A stretch of 64,000 bases of DNA from AWTP1-13 sp963827545 (GTDB taxonomy: Bacteria; Pseudomonadota; Alphaproteobacteria; Rhizobiales; Hyphomicrobiaceae). Shown piece by piece: positions 9,492-18,268 of the stretch. The stretch lies in contig CAWHBI010000044.1 of assembly GCA_963827545.1 (NCBI GenBank), positions 62,001 to 126,000 on the forward strand, in the 5' to 3' direction. The position numbers and the translations under genes were made by a program. The notes below the pieces were generated by a model. It was not told the origin of the DNA and made no database searches. It was given only the letters and a program-made list of their open reading frames with translations. Within the stretch, counting starts at the first letter, position 1; each line of letters starts with the position of its first letter.

Positions 9492-9676
9492 CACTCGCCC
9501 AAAGCATGATTTGGCTTGGCGGATCAAGCCCCGCGGCCCGTCACCTCTCCACATGGCCGACGGGCTGATCCGTTAAGCAGCGTTTTGTCATCCCTATGGT
9601 ATCTGTTAGACAGAGCCCATCCGATCGCGCCGTGCGCCTGGGCAGTCTAGTCCAACTCCGACGAGTTCGTGTTGCC

Positions 9677-10675
9677 ATGCCGACACCCCCCAAGAAGCCT
9701 TTGGTGATCGTCACGCGCAGACTGCCGGAGGCCGTGGAAACGCGCATGCGGGAGCTGTTCGACGCCAAGCTCAATGTCGACGACAAGCCCCTGAGCCAGG
9801 CCGATCTCGCCGAGGCTGTCAAGGTAGCGCATGTGCTCGTTCCCACGGTCACCGACCGCATCGATCGCTCGCTCATCTCGCAGGCCGGGCCCCAACTGAA
9901 GCTGATCGCCAATTTCGGCAACGGCGTGGACAACATCGACCTGGATACGGCGCGCGTGCGCAGCATCATCGTCACCAACACGCCGGGCGTCCTGACCGAG
10001 GACACCGCCGACATGACCATGGCGCTGATCCTGGCGGTTCCGCGCAGGCTGGCCGAGGGCACGGCACTGCTCAAGGATTCCAGGAGGCACTGGGAAGGCT
10101 GGTCGCCCACCTGGATGCTGGGCCACCGCATCTTCGGCAAGCGGCTGGGCATCATCGGCATGGGTCGCATCGGCCAGGCGGTAGCGCGCCGCGCCAAGGC
10201 CTTCGGTTTGCAGATCCACTATCACAACCGCCGCCGGGTGGCCGAGGAAGTCGAGCAGGAGCTGGAGGCGACCTACTGGGACAGCCTGGACCAGATGCTG
10301 GCGCGCATGGACATCATATCCATCAATTGCCCCCACACCCCCGCCACCTATCACTTGCTGTCGGCGCGGCGGCTGAAACTCCTTAAGCCCACGGCCTATA
10401 TCGTGAACACCGCGCGTGGGGAGGTGATCGACGAGAACGAGCTGGCGCGGCTGATCGATGCAGAGCAGATCGGTGGCGCGGGCCTCGACGTGTTCGAGCA
10501 CGAGCCGGCGATCAATCCCAAGCTGCTGGCGAGCGACCGCGTGGTGGCACTGCCGCACATGGGCTCGGCAACGCTGGAAGGCCGCATCGACATGGGCGAG
10601 AAGGTGATCATCAACATCAAGACCTTCCTCGACGGCCACAATCCGCCCGACCGCGTGCATCCGGCGATGTTCTGA
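9677..10675 (+). CDS. D-2-hydroxyacid dehydrogenase, glyoxylate/hydroxypyruvate reductase type
   Basis: NAD(P)-dependent reductase of the D-isomer-specific family, probably acting on glyoxylate or hydroxypyruvate. The 332-residue protein has the cofactor motif GMGRIGQAV about residue 155, a conserved Arg in NTARGEVIDE, Glu in GLDVFEHEP, and the catalytic His in LPHMGSAT. The start at 9677 gives normal length; an upstream in-frame start would add 27 residues without similarity to the family. Bases 10021-10106, encoding part of the catalytic/Rossmann region, are duplicated at the end of dctP (13907-13992). Confidence 0.9.
   Translation: MPTPPKKPLVIVTRRLPEAVETRMRELFDAKLNVDDKPLSQADLAEAVKVAHVLVPTVTDRIDRSLISQAGPQLKLIANFGNGVDNIDLDTARVRSIIVTNTPGVLTEDTADMTMALILAVPRRLAEGTALLKDSRRHWEGWSPTWMLGHRIFGKRLGIIGMGRIGQAVARRAKAFGLQIHYHNRRRVAEEVEQELEATYWDSLDQMLARMDIISINCPHTPATYHLLSARRLKLLKPTAYIVNTARGEVIDENELARLIDAEQIGGAGLDVFEHEPAINPKLLASDRVVALPHMGSATLEGRIDMGEKVIINIKTFLDGHNPPDRVHPAMF
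10021..10106 (+). repeat. 86-bp repeat, parent copy inside the dehydrogenase gene
   Basis: This segment is in frame within the hydroxyacid dehydrogenase gene and encodes ALILAVPRRLAEG onward to HWEGWS. It is the intact source of the copy at 13907-13992, from which it differs at one base (A at 10046, C at 13932). Flanks on both sides differ immediately. Confidence 0.9.
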
Positions 10676-10918
10676 GGCGAACTGATCTTGTGCTGGCTGC
10701 TGCCATTGCCGCACCCAAGCGGCACTCCGGAGCCGGCGACCCAATGTCAAGAGCTGGCCAGGATTGACGCCAGATCATCCGTTCGATGGATGGTGTGACC
10801 TGGAACCAACATTGCGGGACACCGGCCTTTGCGCAATGACGGCCTGGTGGTAGCGTCGAGCGTGGGCGAGTGCGATGACGGGGCACGGCTGCCACCCGCT
10901 GTGCTTTAGGAGGGAGTC

Positions 10919-11890
10919 ATGACGCGCCTCTTGCCGGCGATATTGGCTGTGGTATCGCTGGTGGCCGCCGTCACACACTCGATACCAGTCCGAGCGGCAT
11001 TCCCCGACCAACCGATCCGCATCGTCATCCCGTTCGGCCCCGGCGGCCTTGCCGACATCACCATGCGGCTCGTCGGCCAGCAGCTGACCGCGCGCACCGG
11101 CCAGCAGGTGGTGATCGAGAACCGGCCGAGCGCCGGCGGCATCCTGGCCGCAGCCGCCGTCACCTCGGCGGCGCCGGACGGATACACGCTGTTTGTGCTG
11201 TCGAGCGGCATCGCCATCAGCCGCTCGGTGATGAAGTCGCTCCCGTTCGATCCGGTGGCCGCGTTCACGCCGATCTCCACAGTCGCGTTCTTCGACCTGC
11301 TGGTGCTGGTCAAGGGCGAATCCCAGTTGCGCTCGATCGCCGATGCGCTTGCCGCCGCGCGCACCGCGCCGGACAAGTTCAACATCGGCACGATCAGTCG
11401 TGGCAGCACGCAGAACACCACTGCAGAGCTGCTGCGCTCGACCACCGGCGTCAACATGACGATCGTGCCGTTCCGCAGCACGGGAGAGGTGGCGACAGCC
11501 TTGCTGCGCGGCGACATCACAGTCGCGGTGGAGAGCTATGCGGCTCTCAAGGCCCAGATCGACGAGGGCGCGCTGCGGCCGATCGCTGCCACCGGCGATG
11601 TGCGCTCGGGCTACCTGCCCAACGTGCCGACGCTGCGCGAGGGGGCAGTGGCGGCCGACGTGGTCGGCTGGAACGCGTTGGTAGCGCCGGCTGGCACGCC
11701 GGAAGAGGCTGTTGCAACGCTCAACCGGCACATCCGCGCCATCGTCGACAGCGCCGAGTTCACGGCGCGGATGCGCGAGCTCGGTACCGAGGCGCGGTCC
11801 AGCACGCCGCAGCAGCTCGGCGCGCGGTTCAAGGCCGATATCGAGAAATGGGCGATGGTCGTCAAGCAGGCCGGGATCGAGCCCAAGTAG
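10919..11890 (+). CDS. Tripartite tricarboxylate transporter substrate-binding protein (TctC/Bug family)
   Basis: Periplasmic solute receptor of the TctC (Bug) family. A signal peptide ending near VRAAFPDQPI (about residue 27) leads into the hallmark IRIVIPFGPGGLADITMR and VVIENRPSAGG motifs, then APDGYTLF. The 323-residue length is typical. There is no tctA/tctB beside it, as is usual for the many orphan Bug proteins in this group. A strong AGGAGG site (around 10908) precedes the ATG. The amidohydrolase 33 bp downstream suggests the ligand is an organic acid or lactone it processes; that is inference. Confidence 0.9.
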   Translation: MTRLLPAILAVVSLVAAVTHSIPVRAAFPDQPIRIVIPFGPGGLADITMRLVGQQLTARTGQQVVIENRPSAGGILAAAAVTSAAPDGYTLFVLSSGIAISRSVMKSLPFDPVAAFTPISTVAFFDLLVLVKGESQLRSIADALAAARTAPDKFNIGTISRGSTQNTTAELLRSTTGVNMTIVPFRSTGEVATALLRGDITVAVESYAALKAQIDEGALRPIAATGDVRSGYLPNVPTLREGAVAADVVGWNALVAPAGTPEEAVATLNRHIRAIVDSAEFTARMRELGTEARSSTPQQLGARFKADIEKWAMVVKQAGIEPK

Positions 11891-11923
11891 CCACCCGCGG
11901 GCACCGATCGGATCGAGGCAAGG

Positions 11924-12757
11924 ATGAGCGAGCAGCCACTGGTTGACACCCACGTCCATGTGTTCACCCGGGACATGCCGCTCGTGGCCAAGCCGCGCCA
12001 CCGCCCCGACTACGACTTCACGCACGAGCAGCTGACCGCCACGCTCGACGCCCACGGCGTGACGTTTGCGGTCATCGCGGCGGCGAGCCCGTGGGGCGAC
12101 TACAACGACTGCATCTTGGCGGCCCTGCGCGCGCATCCGCGCCGGTTGCGGGGTACCGCCATCTTGTCGCCCACGGCCGGTCGCTACGAGCTGGAGGGCA
12201 TGGCGCGCGACGGCTTCGTTGGCGTGCGACTGCCGTTCATGGGGCTCAGCGAGCCGCCCGACATCACGAGCTTCGACTTCCGCAGGTTCCTGCGCCGCCT
12301 CGCCGATCTCGATTGGCACGTCCATCTCCACGTCGAGAGCACACGCATGCCGTCTCTTCTGCCGGTGATCGAAGACGCAGGAGTGAAGCTGGTGATCGAC
12401 CACATGGGGCGACCTGATCCGCAGACCGGCGTCAGCGGGGCCGGCTTCAAGGCCATGCTGAGCGCGATCGAGCGGGGGCGCACGTGGGTCAAGTTGTCCG
12501 CCGCCTATCGCCAGGGGCCCCAGAGCGACGACTACGCGCGCGAGCTTGTTCGCGCCGCCGGGCCGGACCGGCTGATGTGGGCCAGCGATTGCCCCTTCGT
12601 CGGCTGCGAGCGCGAGGTCACCTACCAGCAGACGGTGGACTGGCTGATAAGGTGCGTGCCGGACCCGCAAGTCCGCCGCAAAATATTTGGGGAGACGGCG
12701 CTCGGCTTCTACTTTGGCGAGAGCGCACCGCGCACACTGCACGGCGGAAAGGCATAG
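11924..12757 (+). CDS. Amidohydrolase-2 family metal-dependent hydrolase
   Basis: A 277-residue TIM-barrel hydrolase of the Amidohydro_2 group, which includes 2-pyrone-4,6-dicarboxylate lactonase and related lactonases and decarboxylases. The metal-binding DTHVHVF motif is at residues 8-14, with VKLVIDHMGRP around residue 150 and the catalytic-Asp motif WASDCPF around residue 220. It probably belongs with the upstream TctC gene (gap 33 bp) and perhaps dctP downstream, as an uptake-and-hydrolysis unit. The substrate is not determinable. Confidence 0.85.
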   Translation: MSEQPLVDTHVHVFTRDMPLVAKPRHRPDYDFTHEQLTATLDAHGVTFAVIAAASPWGDYNDCILAALRAHPRRLRGTAILSPTAGRYELEGMARDGFVGVRLPFMGLSEPPDITSFDFRRFLRRLADLDWHVHLHVESTRMPSLLPVIEDAGVKLVIDHMGRPDPQTGVSGAGFKAMLSAIERGRTWVKLSAAYRQGPQSDDYARELVRAAGPDRLMWASDCPFVGCEREVTYQQTVDWLIRCVPDPQVRRKIFGETALGFYFGESAPRTLHGGKA

Positions 12758-12864
12758 CCACCCATGCTCACGCCGATGCGGCCGCAATGGTTGCATTGCT
12801 CATCGGGACCGCCAGCCGCAGGGCGAAGTATTCGCGGGACCATTCGCCGCCGAGAGGGTTTACG

Positions 12865-13914
12865 ATGAAGGTTCGCTGGCTCTGCTTGGTGCTCATATCT
12901 CTTCTGCTCCAGACACTCGATGCCGGCGCTCAACAGATCAAGCTCAGGGCCACCCTGCAGGTGCCGGCCACCGACCCTTTCTTCGGCGTGAGCCTTGTGC
13001 GCTTCAAGGAGGAGGTCGAGAGGCAGTCCGAGAAGACCATCTCCGTCGAGATTTTCGACAAAGGGCAATTGTACAAGGACGATCAGGTCGTCGACGCCGT
13101 CTCATCTGGTGCCATCGAGATGGGCATCGCGGGCTTCAATTGGGTTGCAAACAAGATCCCCGCTGTCGGCATCTTGGAGCAACCGTTCCTCTTCAATTTC
13201 GATGCCTTGGTGCGCGCGGCAGCACGCCCCGGCAGCGAGATCAGAAGGCTGATCGACGAGGCTGTCCTGGCCTCGACGGGGGTGCGCATTCTCTGGTGGC
13301 AATCGCTCGGCAACACCGTTTTCTTCTCCAAGGGGCGAGATGTCGCCGAGCCACAGCGGATCAAAGATCAAAGGGTGCGTGTGTTCAGCAAGACCCTGGC
13401 ACAGTTCACCACGCTTTGTGGTGGAACGCCAACCTTGCTCTCCGTTTCGAAGCTCCATGATGCCCTCAAGGACGGCGCTGTCGATATGGCCATGGCTGGC
13501 CTCGCTGCTCTCGAACCCCGCGAGCTTTGGAAGGTGACGGATACCATCACGCGATCTGAGCATGCTCCGGTCGAATTCTTCCTCGTCATCAACGAGAGGA
13601 TTTGGCAGTCACTGGCCCCGAGCCATCAGACCGTCATTGCGGAGGCAGCCAAGAACGTGGAGCAGCAGACCCGCGAGAGCGTTTCCGAAATCGAAGCCAG
13701 GGCCTATGCCTTTGCACGCCGCAAAGACATGGCAATCCACCAGCTTGCCCCCGATCAAGTGGCGGAATGGCGCGCCTGCAGCTCCGATGTGCTTGTCGAC
13801 TACATGGGCAAGAATGGGGAACTCGCGCAGCGGCTCATGGCGGCCTACGGCAAGCTACGGACCGATCCGTGCTGTACGGCGGGACCGAGCCCGGGTCCCT
13901 TCAACCGGCGCTGA
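12865..13914 (+). CDS. dctP: TRAP transporter substrate-binding protein, altered C-terminal end
   Basis: Periplasmic receptor of a TRAP-type secondary transporter, normally for C4-dicarboxylates or other carboxylates. A signal peptide (residues 1 to about 24, ending DAGAQQ) precedes a DctP domain with the conserved segments SSGAIEMGIAGFNWVANK, WWQSLGNTVFFS and QRIKDQRVRV, the last containing the carboxylate-binding Arg. There are no dctQ/dctM membrane genes nearby. The final codons and the stop lie inside the 86-bp duplicated segment beginning at 13907, so the native 3' end may have been replaced. A GAGAGG site precedes the ATG. Confidence 0.85.
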   Translation: MKVRWLCLVLISLLLQTLDAGAQQIKLRATLQVPATDPFFGVSLVRFKEEVERQSEKTISVEIFDKGQLYKDDQVVDAVSSGAIEMGIAGFNWVANKIPAVGILEQPFLFNFDALVRAAARPGSEIRRLIDEAVLASTGVRILWWQSLGNTVFFSKGRDVAEPQRIKDQRVRVFSKTLAQFTTLCGGTPTLLSVSKLHDALKDGAVDMAMAGLAALEPRELWKVTDTITRSEHAPVEFFLVINERIWQSLAPSHQTVIAEAAKNVEQQTRESVSEIEARAYAFARRKDMAIHQLAPDQVAEWRACSSDVLVDYMGKNGELAQRLMAAYGKLRTDPCCTAGPSPGPFNRR

Positions 13915-13992
13915 TCCTGGCGGTTCCGCGCCGGCTGGCCGAGGGCACGGCACTGCTCAAGGATTCCAGGAGGCACTGGGAAGGCTGGTCGC
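13907..13992 (+). repeat. 86-bp fragment copied from a dehydrogenase gene
   Basis: 85 of 86 bases match 10021-10106 inside the hydroxyacid dehydrogenase gene, in the same orientation, 3.9 kb away. It begins within the last codons of dctP and supplies its stop codon. The copied fragment has no start and cannot make a dehydrogenase. The remainder of the gap (13993-14156) shows no gene, only the Shine-Dalgarno site of the next. Confidence 0.92.
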
Positions 13993-14156
13993 TGAGGGCG
14001 CCGCCTCCTCGCCGTCGACCGAGGCGAAGGGCATCGCAGCGCATTCGCAGCGGCTCGTTTCCGGCAGCCCTCCGATGCTCTAGACTGACGGCGCGGGATG
14101 CATGGCGATGGTTGCGTTTGAAACCGACAACTTTCGCGTGGCCTAGGGAGGTAAGC

Positions 14157-15119
14157 ATGAGAAAAGCCATATTCGCCGTGTCGCTCGCTGCATCGGGCCT
14201 GCTGACATTCAATGACGCGCTCGCGCAAGCCGGCTTTCCGCCGCCGCCGCCGAAAGTGAGCCCCGCCGCCGGCGTCATCGACATGCACGTGCACTCGCAT
14301 CCGGACGTGTTCGGGCGCAACATGGACGACATCGACATCGCCCAGCTCGCCAAGGCGCGCGGCATGCGCGGCATCGTGCTCAAGAACCATGTTGCCGAGA
14401 CCGCTAGTCGCGCTGCGATCGCCGCCCGAGTGGTGCCGGGTATCGAGGTGTTCGGGGGCGTCGTGCTCAACAAGGCGGTCGGCGGCATCAACCCGGACGC
14501 CGTCGAGTGGATGCACCGCACGTACGGCGGCCGCGGCAAGATGGTATGGCTGCCGACGTTCGAGTCCGACAAGCACGTGAAGACCTTGTCCAAGCCCGAT
14601 GCGGTCGGCCTGGTGGTCGCGCCCAACGGCCAGGTCACGCCGGAGATGGAAGCGATCCTGAAGATCATCGCGCGTGAGAACCTGGTGCTGGGCACCGGCC
14701 ACGTGCACCCGGAGGAGATCATCGCCGTCGTGAAGCGCGGGCGCGAGCTGGGGGTCAAGAACATCCTGGTCAATCACGGCCTCACCAACGTGCCCGGCCT
14801 CACCATGGCGCAAGCCAAGCAGGTCGCGGACATGGGCGCGGTGATCGAGGTCTGCTTCCTGCAGTTCCTGGCCGGCCCCAACGCTCCGCTCCCCTTCCTC
14901 ACCCACTGGACGCAGGTCAACGCCAAGCACGTTGCCCAGGCGGTGAAGGAGGTGGGCGCCAACAGCGTGCTGATCTCCTCCGATCTCGGCCAGAGCGGCA
15001 ACATGGTGCATCCGGACGGCCTGGAGACGGCGATCGCGGCCATGAAGCGCGAGGGCATCTCGGATGCCGACATCGACACCATGATGCGCAAGAACCCGGC
15101 AAGGCTGCTGGGGCTCTAG
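14157..15119 (+). CDS. Secreted amidohydrolase-like protein (DUF6282-like)
   Basis: A 320-residue protein with a clear signal peptide (residues 1 to about 25, ending DALAQA). The metal-binding motif IDMHVHSHPDVFGR (about residues 40-53) and a later GTGHVHPEE around residue 180 suggest a PHP/amidohydrolase-like metal hydrolase. Proteins of this look are annotated as DUF6282 and often sit beside solute-binding genes. The ATG follows a GGGAGGT site at the right distance. Being exported, it may act on the same substrate as the nearby DctP or TctC proteins; this is inferred from location only. Confidence 0.75.
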   Translation: MRKAIFAVSLAASGLLTFNDALAQAGFPPPPPKVSPAAGVIDMHVHSHPDVFGRNMDDIDIAQLAKARGMRGIVLKNHVAETASRAAIAARVVPGIEVFGGVVLNKAVGGINPDAVEWMHRTYGGRGKMVWLPTFESDKHVKTLSKPDAVGLVVAPNGQVTPEMEAILKIIARENLVLGTGHVHPEEIIAVVKRGRELGVKNILVNHGLTNVPGLTMAQAKQVADMGAVIEVCFLQFLAGPNAPLPFLTHWTQVNAKHVAQAVKEVGANSVLISSDLGQSGNMVHPDGLETAIAAMKREGISDADIDTMMRKNPARLLGL

Positions 15120-15147
15120 GGAGCGCGGCAAGCGTCGGCCCGTTGGC

Positions 15148-16216
15148 ATGACCCAGGTCCACGCCATGTCTGTAAGCGAGGCCGACGCCCGCGCCATGAA
15201 GGCGGCGGCGGGGCTCTATCACGCCTACTTCACCGGGCTGATCCTGACGCTGGTCACGCGGCGCAGTGCGGCCGGATGCGGCGGAGTGGGTGTTCCGGGT
15301 GTTCCGCCACCAGCACCACGAGAAGTTCCTGGCGAGCTTCGACAAGCTGGGCCTCAGGTCGATGCCTGATGCGGTGGCCTGCGCTGCCTATCATTACCTG
15401 TCGAACAGCATCGGCGGCGTGACGGTGGAGTTCATGCGCGAGAGCGACCGCAAGGCGTGGGTCAACTTCGTGCCGCCGCGCTGGATCTATCCGGGCGCCA
15501 GCATCTGCGGCGTGCCGAGCGAGGTGTCGCGCGCATTCCTGCGCGGCTGGTACGCGGAAAACGGCGTATCGCTAAGGAACCCGCGGCTCGGCTTCGTATG
15601 CACCGCGCAGACGACCGACGGCCAGCATGGGCTCTCCGGCTATTTCCTCGAGCATGATCGCGACCTGCAGCCCGAGGAGCGCTTGCAGTTCCGCCCCGGC
15701 GAGCTGCCGCCGCCGTTCGATGCGGCCGCGGCGCCGACGCTGCCTGGGTCCGACTGGCCGCCGGAGCGTCTCGCCAAGGCCCAGCGCAACTATGCGATGG
15801 AATACATCCGCTCAGGGCTGCCGCGGCTGGTGGAGATTTTCGGGCCGGCCGAGGCGGCGCACCTGGGACGCGTGACAGGCAAGCTGATCGGCGCACAGCT
15901 CTACACGGAGACGGCAGCGCAGCTTGGCGTCAGCGGCGGCGGCACCGATGCGTTCGGCGCGTACATGGTGCGGCTGGCGGCCGGCGAGGGCGATGCAGCC
16001 ACTGCCGCCAAGGATGGCAGCGCGGTTGTTGTCAGGCGTGCAGCGTGGCGGCTCATGCGCGGACTGGAGCCGTTGTCTCCCGCAGTGTTCGAAGCCTGGA
16101 ACGGCCTGCTGGAAGGCGCGCTCGCCGTGCACGATCGATTCCTCGTGCTGGAGGTGCTGGCGCGGCGCGACTGGGGCGACGAGGCGTTCGTGTGGCGCAT
16201 CCGGCGGAAAGCTTAG
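15148..16216 (+). CDS. Conserved protein of unknown function, single-base frameshift
   Basis: Two frames join into one 355-residue product: the first ends near LYHAYFTGLILTLVT and the second continues at PDAAEWVFRVFRHQHHEKF. The change is +1, with the extra base between about 15245 and 15266. The protein is soluble, without signal peptide, and rich in Trp, Tyr and Arg. Its C-terminal half, around GRVTGKLIGAQLYTETAAQLG, faintly recalls the L-2-amino-thiazoline-4-carboxylate hydrolase fold, but I would not assign it. It starts 28 bp after the DUF6282-like gene and may be co-transcribed. Confidence 0.6.
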
Positions 16217-16226
16217 GCCTCGCCCG

Positions 16227-17804
16227 TCACTTGCGGCTCAAGACCCTGCCGAGAATGTTGCTGGCGCCCATGAGGATATTCAGGCGGGTCCTCATGAAAT
16301 GGCTCCTGACCGCCGCCGTCTCGCCCAGGAGCATGGTGTTGTCCCGCCAGCCCCGGTGGTCGGGCCACGCGGGCGCTCCTGGTGCGGCAGGCTTGCCGGT
16401 GCGTGCGAAACCGAACCAATAGTCGCTCACGCGGCGAGCAACCTCGCGATCCCTGTCGGTGAAGATGTCCTTCGTCTCCTCGAAAATGTCGCCCGTGTTC
16501 AAGACATAGGCGACTTCGCCGCCGTGCGGCGCGCCCTTGGGATGCTTGGCGCGGTCTTTCACCGCGACGTAGTCGAAGTAGTAGCGCCAGGTCGGCGCGC
16601 GGTTGGCATGGCGGTCCGCGATCCAGCGCGCGGGCATGGTGAACAAGAGATCGCGCGTCGCCTGGCGCGCCAGCTCGCGGTCGTCCCTGACCCTGGGGTA
16701 GAGCACCTTGACGAAAAGGCCCGCAGCCCCGAGGCGCTTGAGAACTGCCGCGGCATCGATGCCGAAGGCCGCGACCACGCTCGCATCGTCACTGGTGTTG
16801 CCCACGATCAGTGGCAGCCGCGCTTCCCTGCGCGCCGCAAAAGTGTCCTGAATGGACTGCGGCAGCACCTTGTCGCCACTGATCGGGATCGGCGAGTTGG
16901 ACAAGCCTTGCCCCTTGAGCTGCGCGAATTTCTCTGCCGGCACTGCGCGCAGTTGCGCGGCCGTCGCCTTGGCTCCCTTCAAGCCCAGCGCGTCGGCCAC
17001 CCTGACACCGATGTCGAGCGCCTTGGCGCGCGTGTTGTCCGGAACCGCGTAGGAGCTCTGCGCGATGCCGCGGTGAAACAGGCCGCGTGCCAGCGGTGAC
17101 GCAAACAGGGCAAGCACGCTCTTGCCGCCAGCGGACTGGCCCATGATGGTCACGTTCCTCGGATCGCCGCCGAACTGGGCGATGTTCTGCTGCACCCATT
17201 GCAGCGCGGCGATCTGGTCGAGCAGGCCGAAGTTGACGGCACCACCGGGATGGTCCTTCTCCAGCGCGGGATGCGCAAAGAAGCCGAGCTGGGCGAGGCG
17301 GTAGTTGATGGTGACGACGACGGCTCCTTTCTTCGCCAGCGGTCCCCCGTTGTAGAGGTTCAGCCCTCCCGAGCCGAACATGAAGGCGCCGCCATGGATC
17401 CACACCATCACGGGCAGCCTGGCGGAGCCATCGGGCTTCGGCGTCCACACATTGAGATAGAGGCAGTCCTCGCTGAGCGGCCCGGGATCGCCGCCGTTCT
17501 TCAGGGAGAGCCCCGGCACTTGCATGCAGGCGTTGCCGTACGTGTCGGCTTTGCGCACGCCTTGCCACGCGGCGGCGGGCCTGGGTTCGTGCCAGCGCAA
17601 GTCGCCGACGGGCGGCGCCGCGTAGGGGATCCCCTTGAAGGCGGCTATACCCCGCTCGGCCACGCCTTGGACCTCGCCTGCCCGGGTCCTGACGACCGGC
17701 GCGGTCTGGGCCTGAGCGGCGGGCGCATGGGGGAGGATCACGGCGCCCAGCAGGGCGGCGGCAATGGCGGGTCTGCCGCGCATGATCGATTTCGCGTGCA
17801 CCAT
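16227..17804 (-). CDS. Secreted type-B carboxylesterase
   Basis: A 525-residue alpha/beta hydrolase of the carboxylesterase/lipase family, exported by a signal peptide (cleavage likely near residue 33, AAQAQ). Typical segments are FKGIPYAAPPVGDLRW, SEDCLYLNVWTP with WIHGGAF as the oxyanion hole (residues 136-141), and the nucleophile Ser224 in GQSAGG (GESAGG in most relatives). The catalytic His is probably in KGAPHGGEVAYV. The start at 17804 follows a strong AGGAGG site, and a longer in-frame start was rejected. It converges with the unknown gene upstream (gap 10 bp). Confidence 0.88.
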   Translation of the reverse strand: MVHAKSIMRGRPAIAAALLGAVILPHAPAAQAQTAPVVRTRAGEVQGVAERGIAAFKGIPYAAPPVGDLRWHEPRPAAAWQGVRKADTYGNACMQVPGLSLKNGGDPGPLSEDCLYLNVWTPKPDGSARLPVMVWIHGGAFMFGSGGLNLYNGGPLAKKGAVVVTINYRLAQLGFFAHPALEKDHPGGAVNFGLLDQIAALQWVQQNIAQFGGDPRNVTIMGQSAGGKSVLALFASPLARGLFHRGIAQSSYAVPDNTRAKALDIGVRVADALGLKGAKATAAQLRAVPAEKFAQLKGQGLSNSPIPISGDKVLPQSIQDTFAARREARLPLIVGNTSDDASVVAAFGIDAAAVLKRLGAAGLFVKVLYPRVRDDRELARQATRDLLFTMPARWIADRHANRAPTWRYYFDYVAVKDRAKHPKGAPHGGEVAYVLNTGDIFEETKDIFTDRDREVARRVSDYWFGFARTGKPAAPGAPAWPDHRGWRDNTMLLGETAAVRSHFMRTRLNILMGASNILGRVLSRK

Positions 17805-17907
17805 AACCCCTCCTCGCGCCCAGCGCAGGTCCAGCGCCGCATGTCCTACAGCGTGCGCTCTACGGCGCACGCGTGCAATCCGCTGATCGAGGGGATGGCC
17901 GGTGGAG

Positions 17908-18174
17908 CTACGCCTTCGGATCGCGCTTCAGGAGCCGCACCACGAGCCAGATCGGGACGACGACGACAGCGCCGAGCAGGAAATAGTTGAATGCCCAGTG
18001 GAACGCGTCGAAGCCGAGGTCGGCGATGCGCCGCACCAGCAGCTGCAGGCGCTCGACTATGTTGAAGAGGTTGATGCCCAGGGCGGAGAACACAATGCCC
18101 ACCACCACCGATAGCAGGATGAGCCGGATCACTGTGCCGGCGACGCTGTCGCCGAAGAGCTGGCGTCGATCCAT
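17908..18174 (-). CDS. Small integral membrane protein (DUF6460-like)
   Basis: An 88-residue protein with two predicted transmembrane helices: VIRLILLSVVVGIVFSALGI (about residues 14-33) and FNYFLLGAVVVVPIWLVVRL (about residues 62-81). The tail is basic. The sequence matches the small DUF6460-type membrane proteins conserved in Rhizobiales, which have no known function. A GGAG site sits 8-9 bases before the ATG at 18174. The gene is divergent from the helicase gene that begins about 95 bp away. Confidence 0.75.
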   Translation of the reverse strand: MDRRQLFGDSVAGTVIRLILLSVVVGIVFSALGINLFNIVERLQLLVRRIADLGFDAFHWAFNYFLLGAVVVVPIWLVVRLLKRDPKA

Positions 18175-18268
18175 GGCGCATCTCCAAATGCCCGATGGCG
18201 CATTGGCGCCCGATTTCGGATTAGCATAGCCCCTCCCGCAGCAACAGCCCGAAGCGTCCACGCGTCTC

